Of a stretch of 54,651 nt of DNA, positions 15,532 through 24,962 are shown in pieces. Where the stretch lies: the NCBI GenBank assembly GCA_910586315.1, contig CAJUIP010000024.1, positions 1 through 54,651 of the forward strand. The letters run 5' to 3'. The position numbers and the translations under genes were made by a program. This DNA is from an uncultured Lachnospiraceae bacterium (GTDB taxonomy: Bacteria > Bacillota > Clostridia > Lachnospirales > Lachnospiraceae). The notes beneath the pieces are model-generated. The model was not told where the DNA came from. It did not search any database and saw nothing but the letters and a program-made list of their open reading frames with translations. How positions within the stretch are numbered: the stretch's first letter is position 1; each line of letters starts with the position of its first letter.

Positions 15532-16356
15532 ATGAAAAAGACAATATATGTGATTTTAGCGGCAGCTCTGGCTGTGGGTTCTCTTACGGCATGCAGCTCC
15601 AGGTCTTCGGAAGAGGAAGATAAAACCATCGTGGTGGGGGCAAGTCCGTCTCCCCATGCGGAAATTCTTGCAGAAGCCCAAAAGATTCTTGAAAAACAGG
15701 GTTACACGCTGGAAATTAAGGAGTATAATGATTATGTACAGCCCAACGTTGCTTTGGATGCGGGCGATTTGGACGCAAATTATTTCCAGCATCAGCCGTA
15801 TCTGGACCAGTTTAACGCAGAAAAGAAAATGGAGCTGGTATCCGCAGGGATGATTCATTATGAACCGTTTGGAATTTATGCAGGAAGGACAGCCGTGACG
15901 GCATCCTTTGAGGACCTTCCCGAGGGGGCACAGGTGGCTGTCCCCAATGATGCAACCAACGAGGCAAGAGCCCTTCTGCTTCTGGAAGCCCAGGGAATCA
16001 TTAAGATAAAAGAGGGGGCAGGCTTAAATGCGACCAAACAGGATGTGATCGAAAATCCCAAAAATGTAGAGATTATTGAGATGGAGGCAGCCCAGATTCC
16101 CCGTTCTCTTCAAGATGTGGATATTGCCGTCATCAACGGAAACTACGCTATCGGCGCGGGCTTAAAGGTGAGTGAGGCGCTGGCCTGCGAGGATGCTGAC
16201 TCCATCGGCGCTACCACCTATGGAAATATTGTGGCTGTTCAGAAGGGCCATGAGAGCGATGAAAAAATCAAGGCTCTGGTGGATGCGTTAAAGAGCAGTG
16301 AGATTAAAGCATTTATGGAAGAAAAGTACGAGGGCGCAGTGGTTCCCCTTTCGTAA
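15532..16356 (+). CDS. metQ: Methionine-binding lipoprotein
   Basis: The 274-residue protein of the NlpA/MetQ family captures methionine outside the membrane and delivers it to MetNI. It has a lipoprotein signal with lipobox LTAC near residue 21, then the family phrases VGASPSPHAEIL and ANYFQHQPYLDQFN. ATG 15532 is preferred over a TTG six bases upstream because AAAGGAG (15515-15521) is 10 bases from it. The gap to metI is about 350 bases because of the inserted repeat element and structured DNA, so it may depend on read-through or on a promoter that I cannot identify. Confidence 0.95.
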   Translation: MKKTIYVILAAALAVGSLTACSSRSSEEEDKTIVVGASPSPHAEILAEAQKILEKQGYTLEIKEYNDYVQPNVALDAGDLDANYFQHQPYLDQFNAEKKMELVSAGMIHYEPFGIYAGRTAVTASFEDLPEGAQVAVPNDATNEARALLLLEAQGIIKIKEGAGLNATKQDVIENPKNVEIIEMEAAQIPRSLQDVDIAVINGNYAIGAGLKVSEALACEDADSIGATTYGNIVAVQKGHESDEKIKALVDALKSSEIKAFMEEKYEGAVVPLS

Positions 16357-16396
16357 AGAAGGAACCGGTAACACATAAAGGCAGGAGGAAATGGAA

Positions 16397-17194
16397 ATGG
16401 CAAAAATTGGCTTTATCGGTATGGGTAACATGGGGATGGCGATTATGAAGGGGCTTTTAAAGTCCATGTCCCCGGAAGGAATTCTGTTTTCATCCGCTCA
16501 CACGGACAGGATGGAAAAAATTTCAAAGGAGACAGGCGTGGCCCATGCGGCCTCCAATGCAGAATGTGCAGGGCAGGTAAAATATCTGGTTCTGGCGGTG
16601 AAGCCGCAGGTATTGCCGAAGGTGTTCACGGAAATTAAAAATGTGATCACAAAGGAGCAGGTAATTATTTCCATTGCTGCCGGATATTCCATTTCCGACC
16701 TGACGGAAGGGCTTGGCGGACAGGCGCGCGTGGTGCGGACCATGCCGAACACTCCGGCCATGGTGGGCGAGGGCATGACCGGTCTCTGCTATGAGGAGAC
16801 CCTGTTTACAGAAGAAGAGAAGGCGACCGTGGAAGCCCTGTTTACTGCCGTTGGAAAGACGGAAAAAGTTGAGGAAAAACTTCTGGATGTGGTTGCCAGC
16901 GCCAGCGGCTGTTCCCCGGCCTATGTGTATATGTTCATAGAGGCCCTGGCGGATGGCTGTGTAAAGAATGGGCTTCCCCGCCAGATGGCATACCGTATGG
17001 CCGCGCAGGCGGTTCTGGGAAGCGCTAAAATGGTGCTGGAAACGGGAAAGCATCCGGGGGAACTTAAGGATATGGTATGTTCGCCGGGAGGCACTACCAT
17101 CGAGGGTGTGGCGGCTCTGGAACAGGGAGGCTTCCGCGGCGCCATCATCAAGGCGTGCGACGCCAACTATGAGAAAAACAAGAGGTTAAAATAG
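16397..17194 (+). CDS. proC: Pyrroline-5-carboxylate reductase
   Basis: Last step of proline synthesis: reduces pyrroline-5-carboxylate with NAD(P)H. The 265-residue protein has the N-terminal dinucleotide motif GFIGMGNMGMAI, the VVRTMPNTPAMVGEG segment, and the C-terminal substrate region SGCSPAYVYMFIEAL and MVCSPGGTTIEGV. The second ATG (16397) is preferred because AGGAGG (16383-16388) is 8 bases before it and only 2 before the first. It is followed by a Nudix gene after one base. Confidence 0.96.
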   Translation: MAKIGFIGMGNMGMAIMKGLLKSMSPEGILFSSAHTDRMEKISKETGVAHAASNAECAGQVKYLVLAVKPQVLPKVFTEIKNVITKEQVIISIAAGYSISDLTEGLGGQARVVRTMPNTPAMVGEGMTGLCYEETLFTEEEKATVEALFTAVGKTEKVEEKLLDVVASASGCSPAYVYMFIEALADGCVKNGLPRQMAYRMAAQAVLGSAKMVLETGKHPGELKDMVCSPGGTTIEGVAALEQGGFRGAIIKACDANYEKNKRLK

Positions 17195-17195
17195 T

Positions 17196-17732
17196 ATGGA
17201 AGCAACAATTCGCTTAAAGCGGGACCTGGCCTATACAGGAACAATTTTGAAGATTTACCGGGATACGGTTGTGGCCAACGGGATTGAAGAGGTCTATGAT
17301 TATATCCACCATGACGGAGCAGCCGCTGTCCTTCCGGTCACAAAGGATGGAAAAATTCTCATGGTACGCCAGTACAGGAATGCCCTGAACCGATTCACGC
17401 TGGAAATTCCCGCAGGGAAGGTGGACGCGCCGGACGAGCCAAGGATTGAGTGTGCTTACAGGGAACTGGAAGAGGAGACGGGATTCCGCACGGAAAAGCT
17501 GGAATACCTGATGACCATCAATACTACGGTGGCTTTTTGTGATGAGGCCATTGATGTGTTCCTCGCAAAGGACCTGATTCCATCCAAACAGAACCTGGAT
17601 GCGGATGAGAGCATTGATGTTGAGGAGTGGGAGGTCAAAGATCTTCTGGAACTTATTTACACAGGAAAGATGACGGACGGAAAAACGGTGGCTGCCATTA
17701 TGGCTTTTGCACAGAAGGAAGGAATCCGTTAA
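17196..17732 (+). CDS. nudF: Nudix hydrolase, ADP-ribose pyrophosphatase type
   Basis: Hydrolyses ADP-ribose or related nucleotide sugars. The 178-residue protein carries the Nudix box, from Gly in PAGKVDAPDEP through AYRELEEETGF (about 70-93), with a one-residue longer first spacer than the textbook motif. Position before spoIIM and xerD matches the Bacillus nudF-spoIIM-xerD neighbourhood. The substrate is inferred from family resemblance. Confidence 0.9.
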   Translation: MEATIRLKRDLAYTGTILKIYRDTVVANGIEEVYDYIHHDGAAAVLPVTKDGKILMVRQYRNALNRFTLEIPAGKVDAPDEPRIECAYRELEEETGFRTEKLEYLMTINTTVAFCDEAIDVFLAKDLIPSKQNLDADESIDVEEWEVKDLLELIYTGKMTDGKTVAAIMAFAQKEGIR

Positions 17733-17806
17733 AAATGGCGGGAAATGTCCGGAATAGACAGGACAGGACACTCATATAGTGGTAAAAAGCCATATGAGGT
17801 GAAGCC

Positions 17807-18358
17807 GTGAATGACTATGTTGAAAGTAAAAAAGGCAGCCTGGAATTCTGGCTGTCTTTTTTTCTTATGCTGGGAGCCGTTTTGGGGAGTCTGTTCTGCA
17901 ACCGGATGGATGGGCAGATGAAGGGGGAATTTCATGCGCTGGAAGGGAGCATGCTGTCCAATGCAGTCCTTCTCAAGATGAATTTCAGAGAGCTGTTTTT
18001 TAAGGTGGCATCCAGACGGTTTGGCCAGTTGTTTTTTGTGATTCTTGTGGCGATGACACCTGCGGCCAGGGCAGCCTCTTTGTTCTTTTCCGGTTATCTG
18101 GGATTTTCGGCAGCGGTGGTGGTCTGTGCTCTTACCATGGATGCGGGACTTATGGGAATTGTGCAGTACCTTTCTCTTATGTTTCCCCAGGCGATTTTTT
18201 ATATGACCATTTACTATGTGGTATTCTGGTGGATGCCCCGGGAACAGAAGCGGCTGACACCGGCGGCGGGTACTCTTCTTATGGCGCTTGCCGCGGCGGG
18301 GGCAGTGGCGGAAAGCTTTGTAAATCCCTGGATTGCGGTTCTTTTTCTGGGGAAATGA
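17807..18358 (+). CDS. spoIIM: Stage II sporulation protein M-like membrane protein
   Basis: A 183-residue protein with about five membrane segments and the family features of SpoIIM, a component of the peptidoglycan-degrading complex that drives engulfment during sporulation. The start is GTG 17807 with GAGGTG upstream. The identification rests on hydrophobic pattern, length and its place between nudF and xerD as in Bacillus. It suggests that the host can sporulate. Confidence 0.82.
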   Translation: MNDYVESKKGSLEFWLSFFLMLGAVLGSLFCNRMDGQMKGEFHALEGSMLSNAVLLKMNFRELFFKVASRRFGQLFFVILVAMTPAARAASLFFSGYLGFSAAVVVCALTMDAGLMGIVQYLSLMFPQAIFYMTIYYVVFWWMPREQKRLTPAAGTLLMALAAAGAVAESFVNPWIAVLFLGK

Positions 18359-18394
18359 AAAGATTGCAGCAAAAAATTTTATTCGCAGTATTCA

Positions 18395-18443
18395 CAACAT
18401 CTGGCCAAAGTGGGGAAGTCTGTGGCCAGATGTTGCGTTTTTT
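18395..18443 (+). terminator. Terminator after spoIIM
   Basis: A perfect 13-bp stem, CAACATCTGGCCA (18395-18407) and TGGCCAGATGTTG (18423-18435), is followed by CGTTTTTT. Confidence 0.92.
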
Positions 18444-18565
18444 ATGTAAATCCGTGAAAAATAGATGAAAAGTGGGAAAAATATGTTTGATTTTATGAAA
18501 AAGTGGGGCTATAATGAAGAGAAACAGCACTTTGTTCGTCGTATGGCCGGACGCGAATCGGCACT

Positions 18566-18591
18566 GGTATCATGTCATCAGATATGATACC
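18566..18591. repeat. 26-bp palindrome upstream of xerD
   Basis: GGTATCAT (18566-18573) and ATGATACC (18584-18591) are perfect arms. The 26-base site agrees at 21 of 26 positions with the palindrome heading each unit of the tandem repeat at 54468-54651. It lies 25 bases before the xerD start and may be an operator or a repeat remnant. Confidence 0.55.
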
Positions 18592-18615
18592 ATCTGGGGG
18601 ATATATTGAACTGAA

Positions 18616-19503
18616 ATGAAAGAGGAAATAAAACACTTTATCGAATACTTGCAGCAGGAAAAAAACGCATCGAAAAACACGCAGGTTTCTTATGAGCGTG
18701 ATTTAATGCGGATGGCGGAATATATGGAGGAAACAGGAATTATGGAGCCGGGGAAGGTGACGAAAACGGCGTTAAATTCCTATACTCTTTCGTTGGAAAA
18801 GGAAGGGAAGGCCGCAGCGACGGTATCCAGGAATCTGGCCTCAATAAAAGCTTTCTTTCATTTTGAATTTAAGAATGGAGTCATAAAAAAAGATCTGGCG
18901 GAGGGGCTCCGTGCACCGAAAATTGAGAGAAGGGCGCCTGTGATTTTGAGCATTGACGAGGTAAGCCGCCTCCTTTCGGAACCAGGGAACGGCACTGCCA
19001 AGGAGATGAGAGATAAAGCGATGCTGGAGCTCCTTTATGCCACAGGAATCCGGGTGTCAGAACTGGTTCACCTAAGGATGGCTGATATCAATATACCAGT
19101 GGGCTTCATAACCTGCCGGGATGAACACAAGGAACGGATTGTACCCTTTGGAAGAGTGGCAAGGGATGCAGTGCTTAAATATTTGGAGAAGGCCAGGGGA
19201 GAGCTTTTAAAGGGGAGTCAGTCGGAATGGCTGTTTATCAATTGCAGCGGAGGGGCCATGAGCCGTCAGGGCTTCTGGAAGATTATAAAGTATTATGGAA
19301 AGAAAGCAGGAATTGAGGAGGATATTACGCCCCATACTCTGCGCCACTCCTTTGCGGCCCATCTCTTAGGAAACGGCGCCGATGTAAAAGCAGTTCAGAC
19401 CATGATGGGGCATGCGGATTTATCCACCACTCAAATGTATGCAGCCTACGCAGGGAACAGTGCGCTGCGCGCGGCATATCGGGGAGCGCACCCCAGGACA
19501 TAA
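18616..19503 (+). CDS. xerD: Tyrosine recombinase XerD-type
   Basis: A 295-residue site-specific recombinase that resolves chromosome dimers at dif. It has an N-terminal SAM-like DNA-binding domain (1-95) and a catalytic domain with Arg in YATGIRVSEL, Lys in the beta-hairpin RDEHKERIVPF, HxxR in TPHTLRHSFAAH, His in MMGHADLSTT and the nucleophile Tyr in TQMYA. The conserved order after nudF and spoIIM supports XerD over a phage integrase. The ribosome binding site is weak (GGGGG about 16 bases upstream). Confidence 0.93.
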   Translation: MKEEIKHFIEYLQQEKNASKNTQVSYERDLMRMAEYMEETGIMEPGKVTKTALNSYTLSLEKEGKAAATVSRNLASIKAFFHFEFKNGVIKKDLAEGLRAPKIERRAPVILSIDEVSRLLSEPGNGTAKEMRDKAMLELLYATGIRVSELVHLRMADINIPVGFITCRDEHKERIVPFGRVARDAVLKYLEKARGELLKGSQSEWLFINCSGGAMSRQGFWKIIKYYGKKAGIEEDITPHTLRHSFAAHLLGNGADVKAVQTMMGHADLSTTQMYAAYAGNSALRAAYRGAHPRT

Positions 19504-19510
19504 AACATGA

Positions 19511-19556
19511 AAAAATCCGGAAAGAATCCTTTGATTTAGGACTCCTTCTGGATTTT
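19511..19556. terminator. Bidirectional terminator between xerD and the FAD oxidoreductase
   Basis: Arms beginning AAAAATCCGG and ending CTGGATTTTT match at 16 of 20 positions around a 7-base loop. There is a T run after the 3' arm and an A run before the 5' arm, so it can serve both converging genes. Confidence 0.8.
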
Positions 19557-19580
19557 TGGCGTACTTTAATCATATCTCTT

Positions 19581-20987
19581 TTATTTCAGGGAATTTAAAA
19601 TGCTTCGCGCTACCGACAGCCCGTTGGCGGAAGCCTGCTGGAGGCCGCGGGTAACAGAAGCTCCATCTCCGATGGCGCGGAGACCTTTGATATTGGTTTC
19701 AAAGTCTTTGTTTACGACCACCTTATTGGAGTAGAATTTCACCTCGACGCCGTAAAGCAGAGTTTCATCGCTGGCGATACCGGGCGTTACCTTGTCCAGG
19801 GCCAGCAGCATTTCTTTTATGTCAACCATAATGCGGTGGGGCAGAACCAGGGACAGATCGCCGGGAACAGCATCCTTTAAGGTGGGAATCAGATTGTTTC
19901 TGCAAAGGCGTTCTTCTGTGGTACGGCGTCCTCTTTGGAAATCTCCAAAGGTCTGGACAAGAATTTTTCCGTCGCAGAGCATATTGGAAAGTTGAGCGAT
20001 ATGTTTCCCGTATTCAATGGGTGTTTTGAAAGGTCTGGTAAAGTTTTTGGACACCAGCAGGGCAAAGTTGGTGTTGTTGGTTTTATATTCGGCTGATTTA
20101 TAGGCATGACCGTTTACCACCGCAAGCCCGTTTTCATAGTATTCTGTGGCCACCTCTCCGGACGGGTTCGTGCAGAAGGTACGGACCTTGTCGTCGAAAG
20201 TGGGGGTATAGTACACCAGCTTCGCTTCATATAAGTTCTTGTTTAAGAATTCCATAACTTCATCCCGGACTTCTACACGGACGCCGATGTCCACAGTGCC
20301 CACCTGAGTTTCAATTTCATGGGCCCTGCAGATATGGGAAAACCAGTCGGAACCTTCGCGGCCGATGGCGGATACAATTTCACCGGCATAATAGCGCTCA
20401 TCTTTATCGGTCACGATACCTGTGGCTCTGCCATTTTCAATGAGAATATCCTGTACCATGGTGTTGAAGACGATTTGTATCCCGTGTTCCAGGAGATGCT
20501 CCTGAAGACGGGTGTATATTTTATAGCCTTCTTCCGTACCCAGATGGCGGATGGGACATTCGATGAGCTTTAAGTTGGCGCCAATGGCTTTTCTGCGGAT
20601 TTCCTGAATTTCTTTCTGCTTGTCAATTCCGTAAACATTTTTATCGGCGCCAAATTCCAGATATATATTGTCGGACTCTTTAATCAGTTCCAGGGCCTTA
20701 TCATAGCCCAAAATGTCAGGCAGCGTTCCTCCCACATCCGGTGACAGAGACAGCTTCCCGTCGGAAAAGGCGCCTGCGCCAGCAAAACCGGTGGTAATGG
20801 AGCAGGGTTTACAGCCTACACAGACCTTGGTGGTGCGTTTGGGGCATACACGTTTTTCAATAGGACGTCCCTTTTCCACCATGAGAATTTTAAGCGCCGG
20901 TTTGTTTTTTATCAGTTCATAGGCGCAGAAGATGCCGGACGGCCCGGCGCCTATGATGATTACATCGAAATATTCTCCAGACTTCAT
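19581..20987 (-). CDS. NAD(P)/FAD-dependent oxidoreductase (COG2509-like)
   Basis: The 468-residue flavoprotein starts with the dinucleotide motif DVIIIGAGPSGIFCAYEL, has a Cys-rich patch near residues 48-62 (CPKRTTKVCVGCKPC), the GGxxGAGAFSDGKL segment and a C-terminal FAD motif GDGASVTRGLQQASANG. Such uncharacterised dehydrogenases are common in Clostridia; the substrate is unknown. GAAGGGAG precedes the ATG. It lies 32 bases after the hybrid kinase on the same strand and may be the last gene of that operon, though a functional link is unproven. Confidence 0.85.
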   Translation of the reverse strand: MKSGEYFDVIIIGAGPSGIFCAYELIKNKPALKILMVEKGRPIEKRVCPKRTTKVCVGCKPCSITTGFAGAGAFSDGKLSLSPDVGGTLPDILGYDKALELIKESDNIYLEFGADKNVYGIDKQKEIQEIRRKAIGANLKLIECPIRHLGTEEGYKIYTRLQEHLLEHGIQIVFNTMVQDILIENGRATGIVTDKDERYYAGEIVSAIGREGSDWFSHICRAHEIETQVGTVDIGVRVEVRDEVMEFLNKNLYEAKLVYYTPTFDDKVRTFCTNPSGEVATEYYENGLAVVNGHAYKSAEYKTNNTNFALLVSKNFTRPFKTPIEYGKHIAQLSNMLCDGKILVQTFGDFQRGRRTTEERLCRNNLIPTLKDAVPGDLSLVLPHRIMVDIKEMLLALDKVTPGIASDETLLYGVEVKFYSNKVVVNKDFETNIKGLRAIGDGASVTRGLQQASANGLSVARSILNSLK

Positions 20988-21019
20988 AATATAACTCCCT
21001 TCGGCTTTTTGATGTGTTT

Positions 21020-24000
21020 TTATCCTGATATGTCTGGACGGCGAAGCGCCTTGTCCAGGACCTGATACAGTTTATCCACTTCCACCGGCTTGAACAGATG
21101 GCCGTTCATGCCGCACTCCACCGACTTTTTCAAATCATCGTCAAAAGCATTCGCTGACATGGCAATAATAGGTATGGTGCGGCAGTCCTCCCGTTCCATG
21201 TTACGGATGACCCGGGTGGCTTCCAGTCCGTCCATCACCGGCATCATAATGTCCATGAGGATCACATCATAGGTGCCTGGCGGCGTTGTGCGGATGCGTT
21301 CCACCGCCTGCGCGCCGTCACCTACGCAATCCACTTCAAAATTACGCTCCTCCAGAAGACACTGAGCGATTTCCGCGTTCAACTCATTGTCCTCCACCAC
21401 CAGAATACGGTATCCCTCAAAGGAAAGTTCGTCGGTATCGGTTTTGCTCTCTTTACGCTCACCCAGAGGCAGAGACACAGCAAAGCTGAATATACTGCCT
21501 TTTCCGGGCGCGCTCTCCAGGTGAATGTTGCTTCCCATCATCTGAACCAGACGGCTGCTGATGGATAAGCCCAGGCCGGTTCCCTGCTGTTTGGAGGGAT
21601 TCGATCTGGCCTGCTCAAAAGAACGGAAAACACGTTCCTGTTCCTCTCTGGCAATACCGATACCAGTGTCCTGCACTGCAAAGAGGACGATGGGCGTATC
21701 GCCGGACGAGTCAGTCTCTTTTACGCTTAGTGTAATCTGGCCCAGTTCGGGAGTGAATTTCACTGCGTTGCCCAGCAAATTGATCAGCACCTGGCTGATT
21801 CGCATTTTATCGGCCATAAACCATTGGTGGGTCAGGGCGATATCCTGCACGAAAGAAATTTTCTTTGCCTCAGCCTGGGGCATGATCAGCTCCCGGATGG
21901 TATCCAGCATCTCGTACAGATCAAAATCTGCAGGATCCAGCTTCATTTTTCCGCTCTCGATTTTGGACATATCCAAAATATCGTTGATAAGGCCAAGCAG
22001 GTATGTGGAGGAGGACTGGATCTTTTGCAGACAGTCCAGAATCCGTTCTTTTCCCTGTCCCTGCTGGAGGGCAATGGAACTCATGCCGATGATGCCGTTC
22101 ATGGGGGTACGGATTTCATGGCTCATACGGGAGAGAAATTCGGACTTCGCCTTGCTGGCAATATCGTGCTGCTGCTGGTTAAGCTGACCCTGGATAACCT
22201 GGCCCAGTTCCGCCAGATTTTGAGACTCCTCGGGGTTTTCCAGGAGACTCTGCGGTATGCCCAGAATGCAGACATTCCCCATATAGTTTCCGCTGTCGTA
22301 CATGGGAAGTACAATCCCCTGCTGGCCTGGCAGGACATTTAAGAAACACTGAAGAATCTCCTGACGGCTGTCCTCAGGCGAGAAGTACAAAACCTCATCC
22401 TGGCCCAGCCAATGGAGGAAGGAATCCTTTTCCTGCTCTTCATACTTCTGAACGCTTTTTTCGATGGTTGCTCCCGACTGCTGCCATTGATAAGACAGAT
22501 AGTTGGAGTTGAAGTCCGTCCGCAGCTGAGAAACCAGCACGCCGGAAGCCTGATAGTATCTTCCGATTTTCCGAATCATCAGCATCATCTGCACATGGAA
22601 GTTGTCCCCCTTGCCAAAGAGATTTAAGGCTGTCGAAACCAGGCTCACGTCCTCGCCGTATCCCAGAAGGCTGCTTTCCTGCTCCTGAAGCGGGGGAAGG
22701 GAACCCTGTTCCTCCGCGGGAATTGTTTCGTAAAAGAGCGCCTGTTCCCCGGTTCCGGGATGGACCAGGCTCCGCGCCAGCTTTGCCATTCGGATCAGAC
22801 GCCCCGTACTGCATCCTGGCTCTCCCAGGGCCAGTCCGGCGCACATTTGAATGTGGAAAGCCTCCTTATGGAAATATTCCGCCGCATTTTTCAGAAGTAG
22901 TTTTGTAAACTCGGCAGCCTGAGTCCGGTCCGCCCCCGCCAGCCACAGGACAGCTTCGTCCCGGTTGAGGCGCAGGGCCACAGCCCGGAGGCCGGTCCGC
23001 TCCGTAAATTCCAGACAGCTCTCCCGGAGCATGAGTCCTACCTCTTCCAGGATCATGTCTCCAAAAACTATGCCGTTTTTCTCACAGGTCTGTTTCAGCT
23101 GGTTCATGTACAGACAGATCATCACGCCCTCCGGCTGATCTTTACGGCATCGGATGATCTGTTCCATGCCCCCGCCAAAGCTATAAAGTCCTGTGACGCC
23201 GTCCGTCGTGCTTTTTCTGTATTGTTCAGCTTCTCTTTCTTTCTGGCTCTGAATGTTTCGTATGCTTCCTACCAGTTTCCACCGCTGCCCGTCTGAGTTG
23301 TAGACCACTTTGGCTGACAGGGCAACCCAGATGAACTCAGGCTCCTCTGGCCAGCGCATCCGGAATTCCGTGTACAGGCTGTCAGGATCCCTTTGCACAT
23401 CCTCAGTCGCCGTCGCCAGATCTTCGCCATAGATATATTCAGGTTTGATAAAGCATACTTCCGTTTGTGGGCAAAACCGCTGGCCGTTCTCAGAGGGATG
23501 ATTAACGATATCCAACATCTGGCTTTGCAGATCATAGGAAAAAAAGGTATCTGTTGAGGATTCCAGAGCCACTTTATAGCGCTCCTTCTCCTCAAGAAGA
23601 ATATCCTGCGCCTTCTTTTGCTGCTGTGTCAGATCCACTACCACATCATACAAGGCGTCAATCTCCAGAATATTGGGGGGTTTATAGCCAAGAAGTCCCT
23701 CGCTTCCTGCGCTGATGCAGTCTGCCAGACGCTGGACAGGCCGGGTCAGATGTCTTACAGCCAGATAAATCCCCAATACGCCAAAGCCCAGGCCGATGAA
23801 AACCGCAATGACCATCCAGAAATAAAGCTGTCGGCCCATGCCAAAAAGATCCATTTCCGTGTCAAGACCCAGTAGCGCCCAGTCCGTATATTCGTAGGGG
23901 ACATTATTACTGTAAAGTTTCAGCGGGCGGACCACAGCATAGACGCCCTGGTCGTTCCATCTGGTTTCCCGAACCCGGCAAAGCGCTTTGTAACCCGTCT

Positions 24001-24955
24001 CCTCCAGCTCAAACCCGCCCTCAAGGGGCCGAAGCAGATCGTAGAGAATGCCTTTGCCTGCAAGGGGCACGTAGCTGCCGTCCTCTTTCCTGACTGTTAA
24101 CAGATATCCGGACTGCCGGGAATCATTAAGCTCCTCTACAGGAAAATATTCATACAGGCTTCTGGAAGAAATCTCCACCCCCAGAACGCCGTAGGTAGTT
24201 CCTTCATAACGCAGAGGCAGGGAATAGGTTATCATCTCATGGGAATCCACCTTGTCTTTTTCCAGGCAAAAGGGCAGAGACCAGTACCCCAGATCCGCCG
24301 TGTTCGCGTCCGGGTAGTCCGTTCCGGCCTGCCAGGGTTCGTAAAAATAGAAGTCCGCCGGATTTTTCTTTGGGCCGTCCATATGAAAACGGGGGGTCCA
24401 GTTGGTATCCAGAGGAATATTCCAGGTCCGTGACAGCTCCTTGCTTCCCCGTTCCAGCAGCAGATCTGTGTGGCTGGTGTTGATTGTGTTGCGGTCGGAG
24501 TCACGGATAAAGAACCCGTCAAATTCGCCTGCGGCCGGCGCCCCCGGTTCTGTCAAAATCAGAAAGAGACCCGTGGTGGAGTTGTTTTGCAGAATTTCCA
24601 GACATTCTGGAAATAGCAGCTCCAACAGCTCCTGCTTCCTTTCGCCGGAGCTCAAAAGAGTATCCAGATTTACATTCCCGCTGTCCAGATATTGTTTCAG
24701 GATTTCTTCGAACAGATCTTCCTGGCTGCGAATGGAAGACCAGCGCTGGTTCATATCATTCTGAAGAATTACGCCCCGGTTTTCCACCAGCCGGTTCAGC
24801 ATATTTGCGGAATATTCTTCCAGGGTTTTTGCTGTCTGCTTCACTATCAGGGTGCCAATCGTAATGACGCCCTGCAGCAGCATAATGGCAATCAGGGGAA
24901 AGAGGAACATGCGGAAAATTGTTGATTTTTTCTTGCTTTGTTGGTTTTTCTTCAT
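21020..24955 (-). CDS. Hybrid sensor histidine kinase with Cache, PAS, degenerate GGDEF and receiver domains
   Basis: A 1311-residue membrane sensor. In order: a transmembrane helix (about 14-38), a large extracytoplasmic Cache-like domain to about 375, a second helix (about 380-403) and HAMP-like linker, a PAS domain (about 465-590), a GGDEF-like domain whose signature is degraded to NRDEA (about 600-750), a GAF-like region, a kinase core with His946 in MSHEIRTP, DTGIGIA and GTGLGLSI, and a C-terminal receiver with Asp1235 in VILMDIMMP. ATG 24955 is chosen because it follows GGTAAGG and lies 7 bases after the stop of the solute-binding gene; upstream in-frame codons overlap that gene. No transporter or separate regulator is adjacent. 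Confidence 0.88.
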   Translation of the reverse strand: MKKNQQSKKKSTIFRMFLFPLIAIMLLQGVITIGTLIVKQTAKTLEEYSANMLNRLVENRGVILQNDMNQRWSSIRSQEDLFEEILKQYLDSGNVNLDTLLSSGERKQELLELLFPECLEILQNNSTTGLFLILTEPGAPAAGEFDGFFIRDSDRNTINTSHTDLLLERGSKELSRTWNIPLDTNWTPRFHMDGPKKNPADFYFYEPWQAGTDYPDANTADLGYWSLPFCLEKDKVDSHEMITYSLPLRYEGTTYGVLGVEISSRSLYEYFPVEELNDSRQSGYLLTVRKEDGSYVPLAGKGILYDLLRPLEGGFELEETGYKALCRVRETRWNDQGVYAVVRPLKLYSNNVPYEYTDWALLGLDTEMDLFGMGRQLYFWMVIAVFIGLGFGVLGIYLAVRHLTRPVQRLADCISAGSEGLLGYKPPNILEIDALYDVVVDLTQQQKKAQDILLEEKERYKVALESSTDTFFSYDLQSQMLDIVNHPSENGQRFCPQTEVCFIKPEYIYGEDLATATEDVQRDPDSLYTEFRMRWPEEPEFIWVALSAKVVYNSDGQRWKLVGSIRNIQSQKEREAEQYRKSTTDGVTGLYSFGGGMEQIIRCRKDQPEGVMICLYMNQLKQTCEKNGIVFGDMILEEVGLMLRESCLEFTERTGLRAVALRLNRDEAVLWLAGADRTQAAEFTKLLLKNAAEYFHKEAFHIQMCAGLALGEPGCSTGRLIRMAKLARSLVHPGTGEQALFYETIPAEEQGSLPPLQEQESSLLGYGEDVSLVSTALNLFGKGDNFHVQMMLMIRKIGRYYQASGVLVSQLRTDFNSNYLSYQWQQSGATIEKSVQKYEEQEKDSFLHWLGQDEVLYFSPEDSRQEILQCFLNVLPGQQGIVLPMYDSGNYMGNVCILGIPQSLLENPEESQNLAELGQVIQGQLNQQQHDIASKAKSEFLSRMSHEIRTPMNGIIGMSSIALQQGQGKERILDCLQKIQSSSTYLLGLINDILDMSKIESGKMKLDPADFDLYEMLDTIRELIMPQAEAKKISFVQDIALTHQWFMADKMRISQVLINLLGNAVKFTPELGQITLSVKETDSSGDTPIVLFAVQDTGIGIAREEQERVFRSFEQARSNPSKQQGTGLGLSISSRLVQMMGSNIHLESAPGKGSIFSFAVSLPLGERKESKTDTDELSFEGYRILVVEDNELNAEIAQCLLEERNFEVDCVGDGAQAVERIRTTPPGTYDVILMDIMMPVMDGLEATRVIRNMEREDCRTIPIIAMSANAFDDDLKKSVECGMNGHLFKPVEVDKLYQVLDKALRRPDISG

Positions 24956-24962
24956 GATAACC

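Noticed and set aside
22123..24764. Several plus-strand frames inside the hybrid kinase gene
   Set aside because: They are antisense shadows; the kinase reads through with correctly ordered domains.
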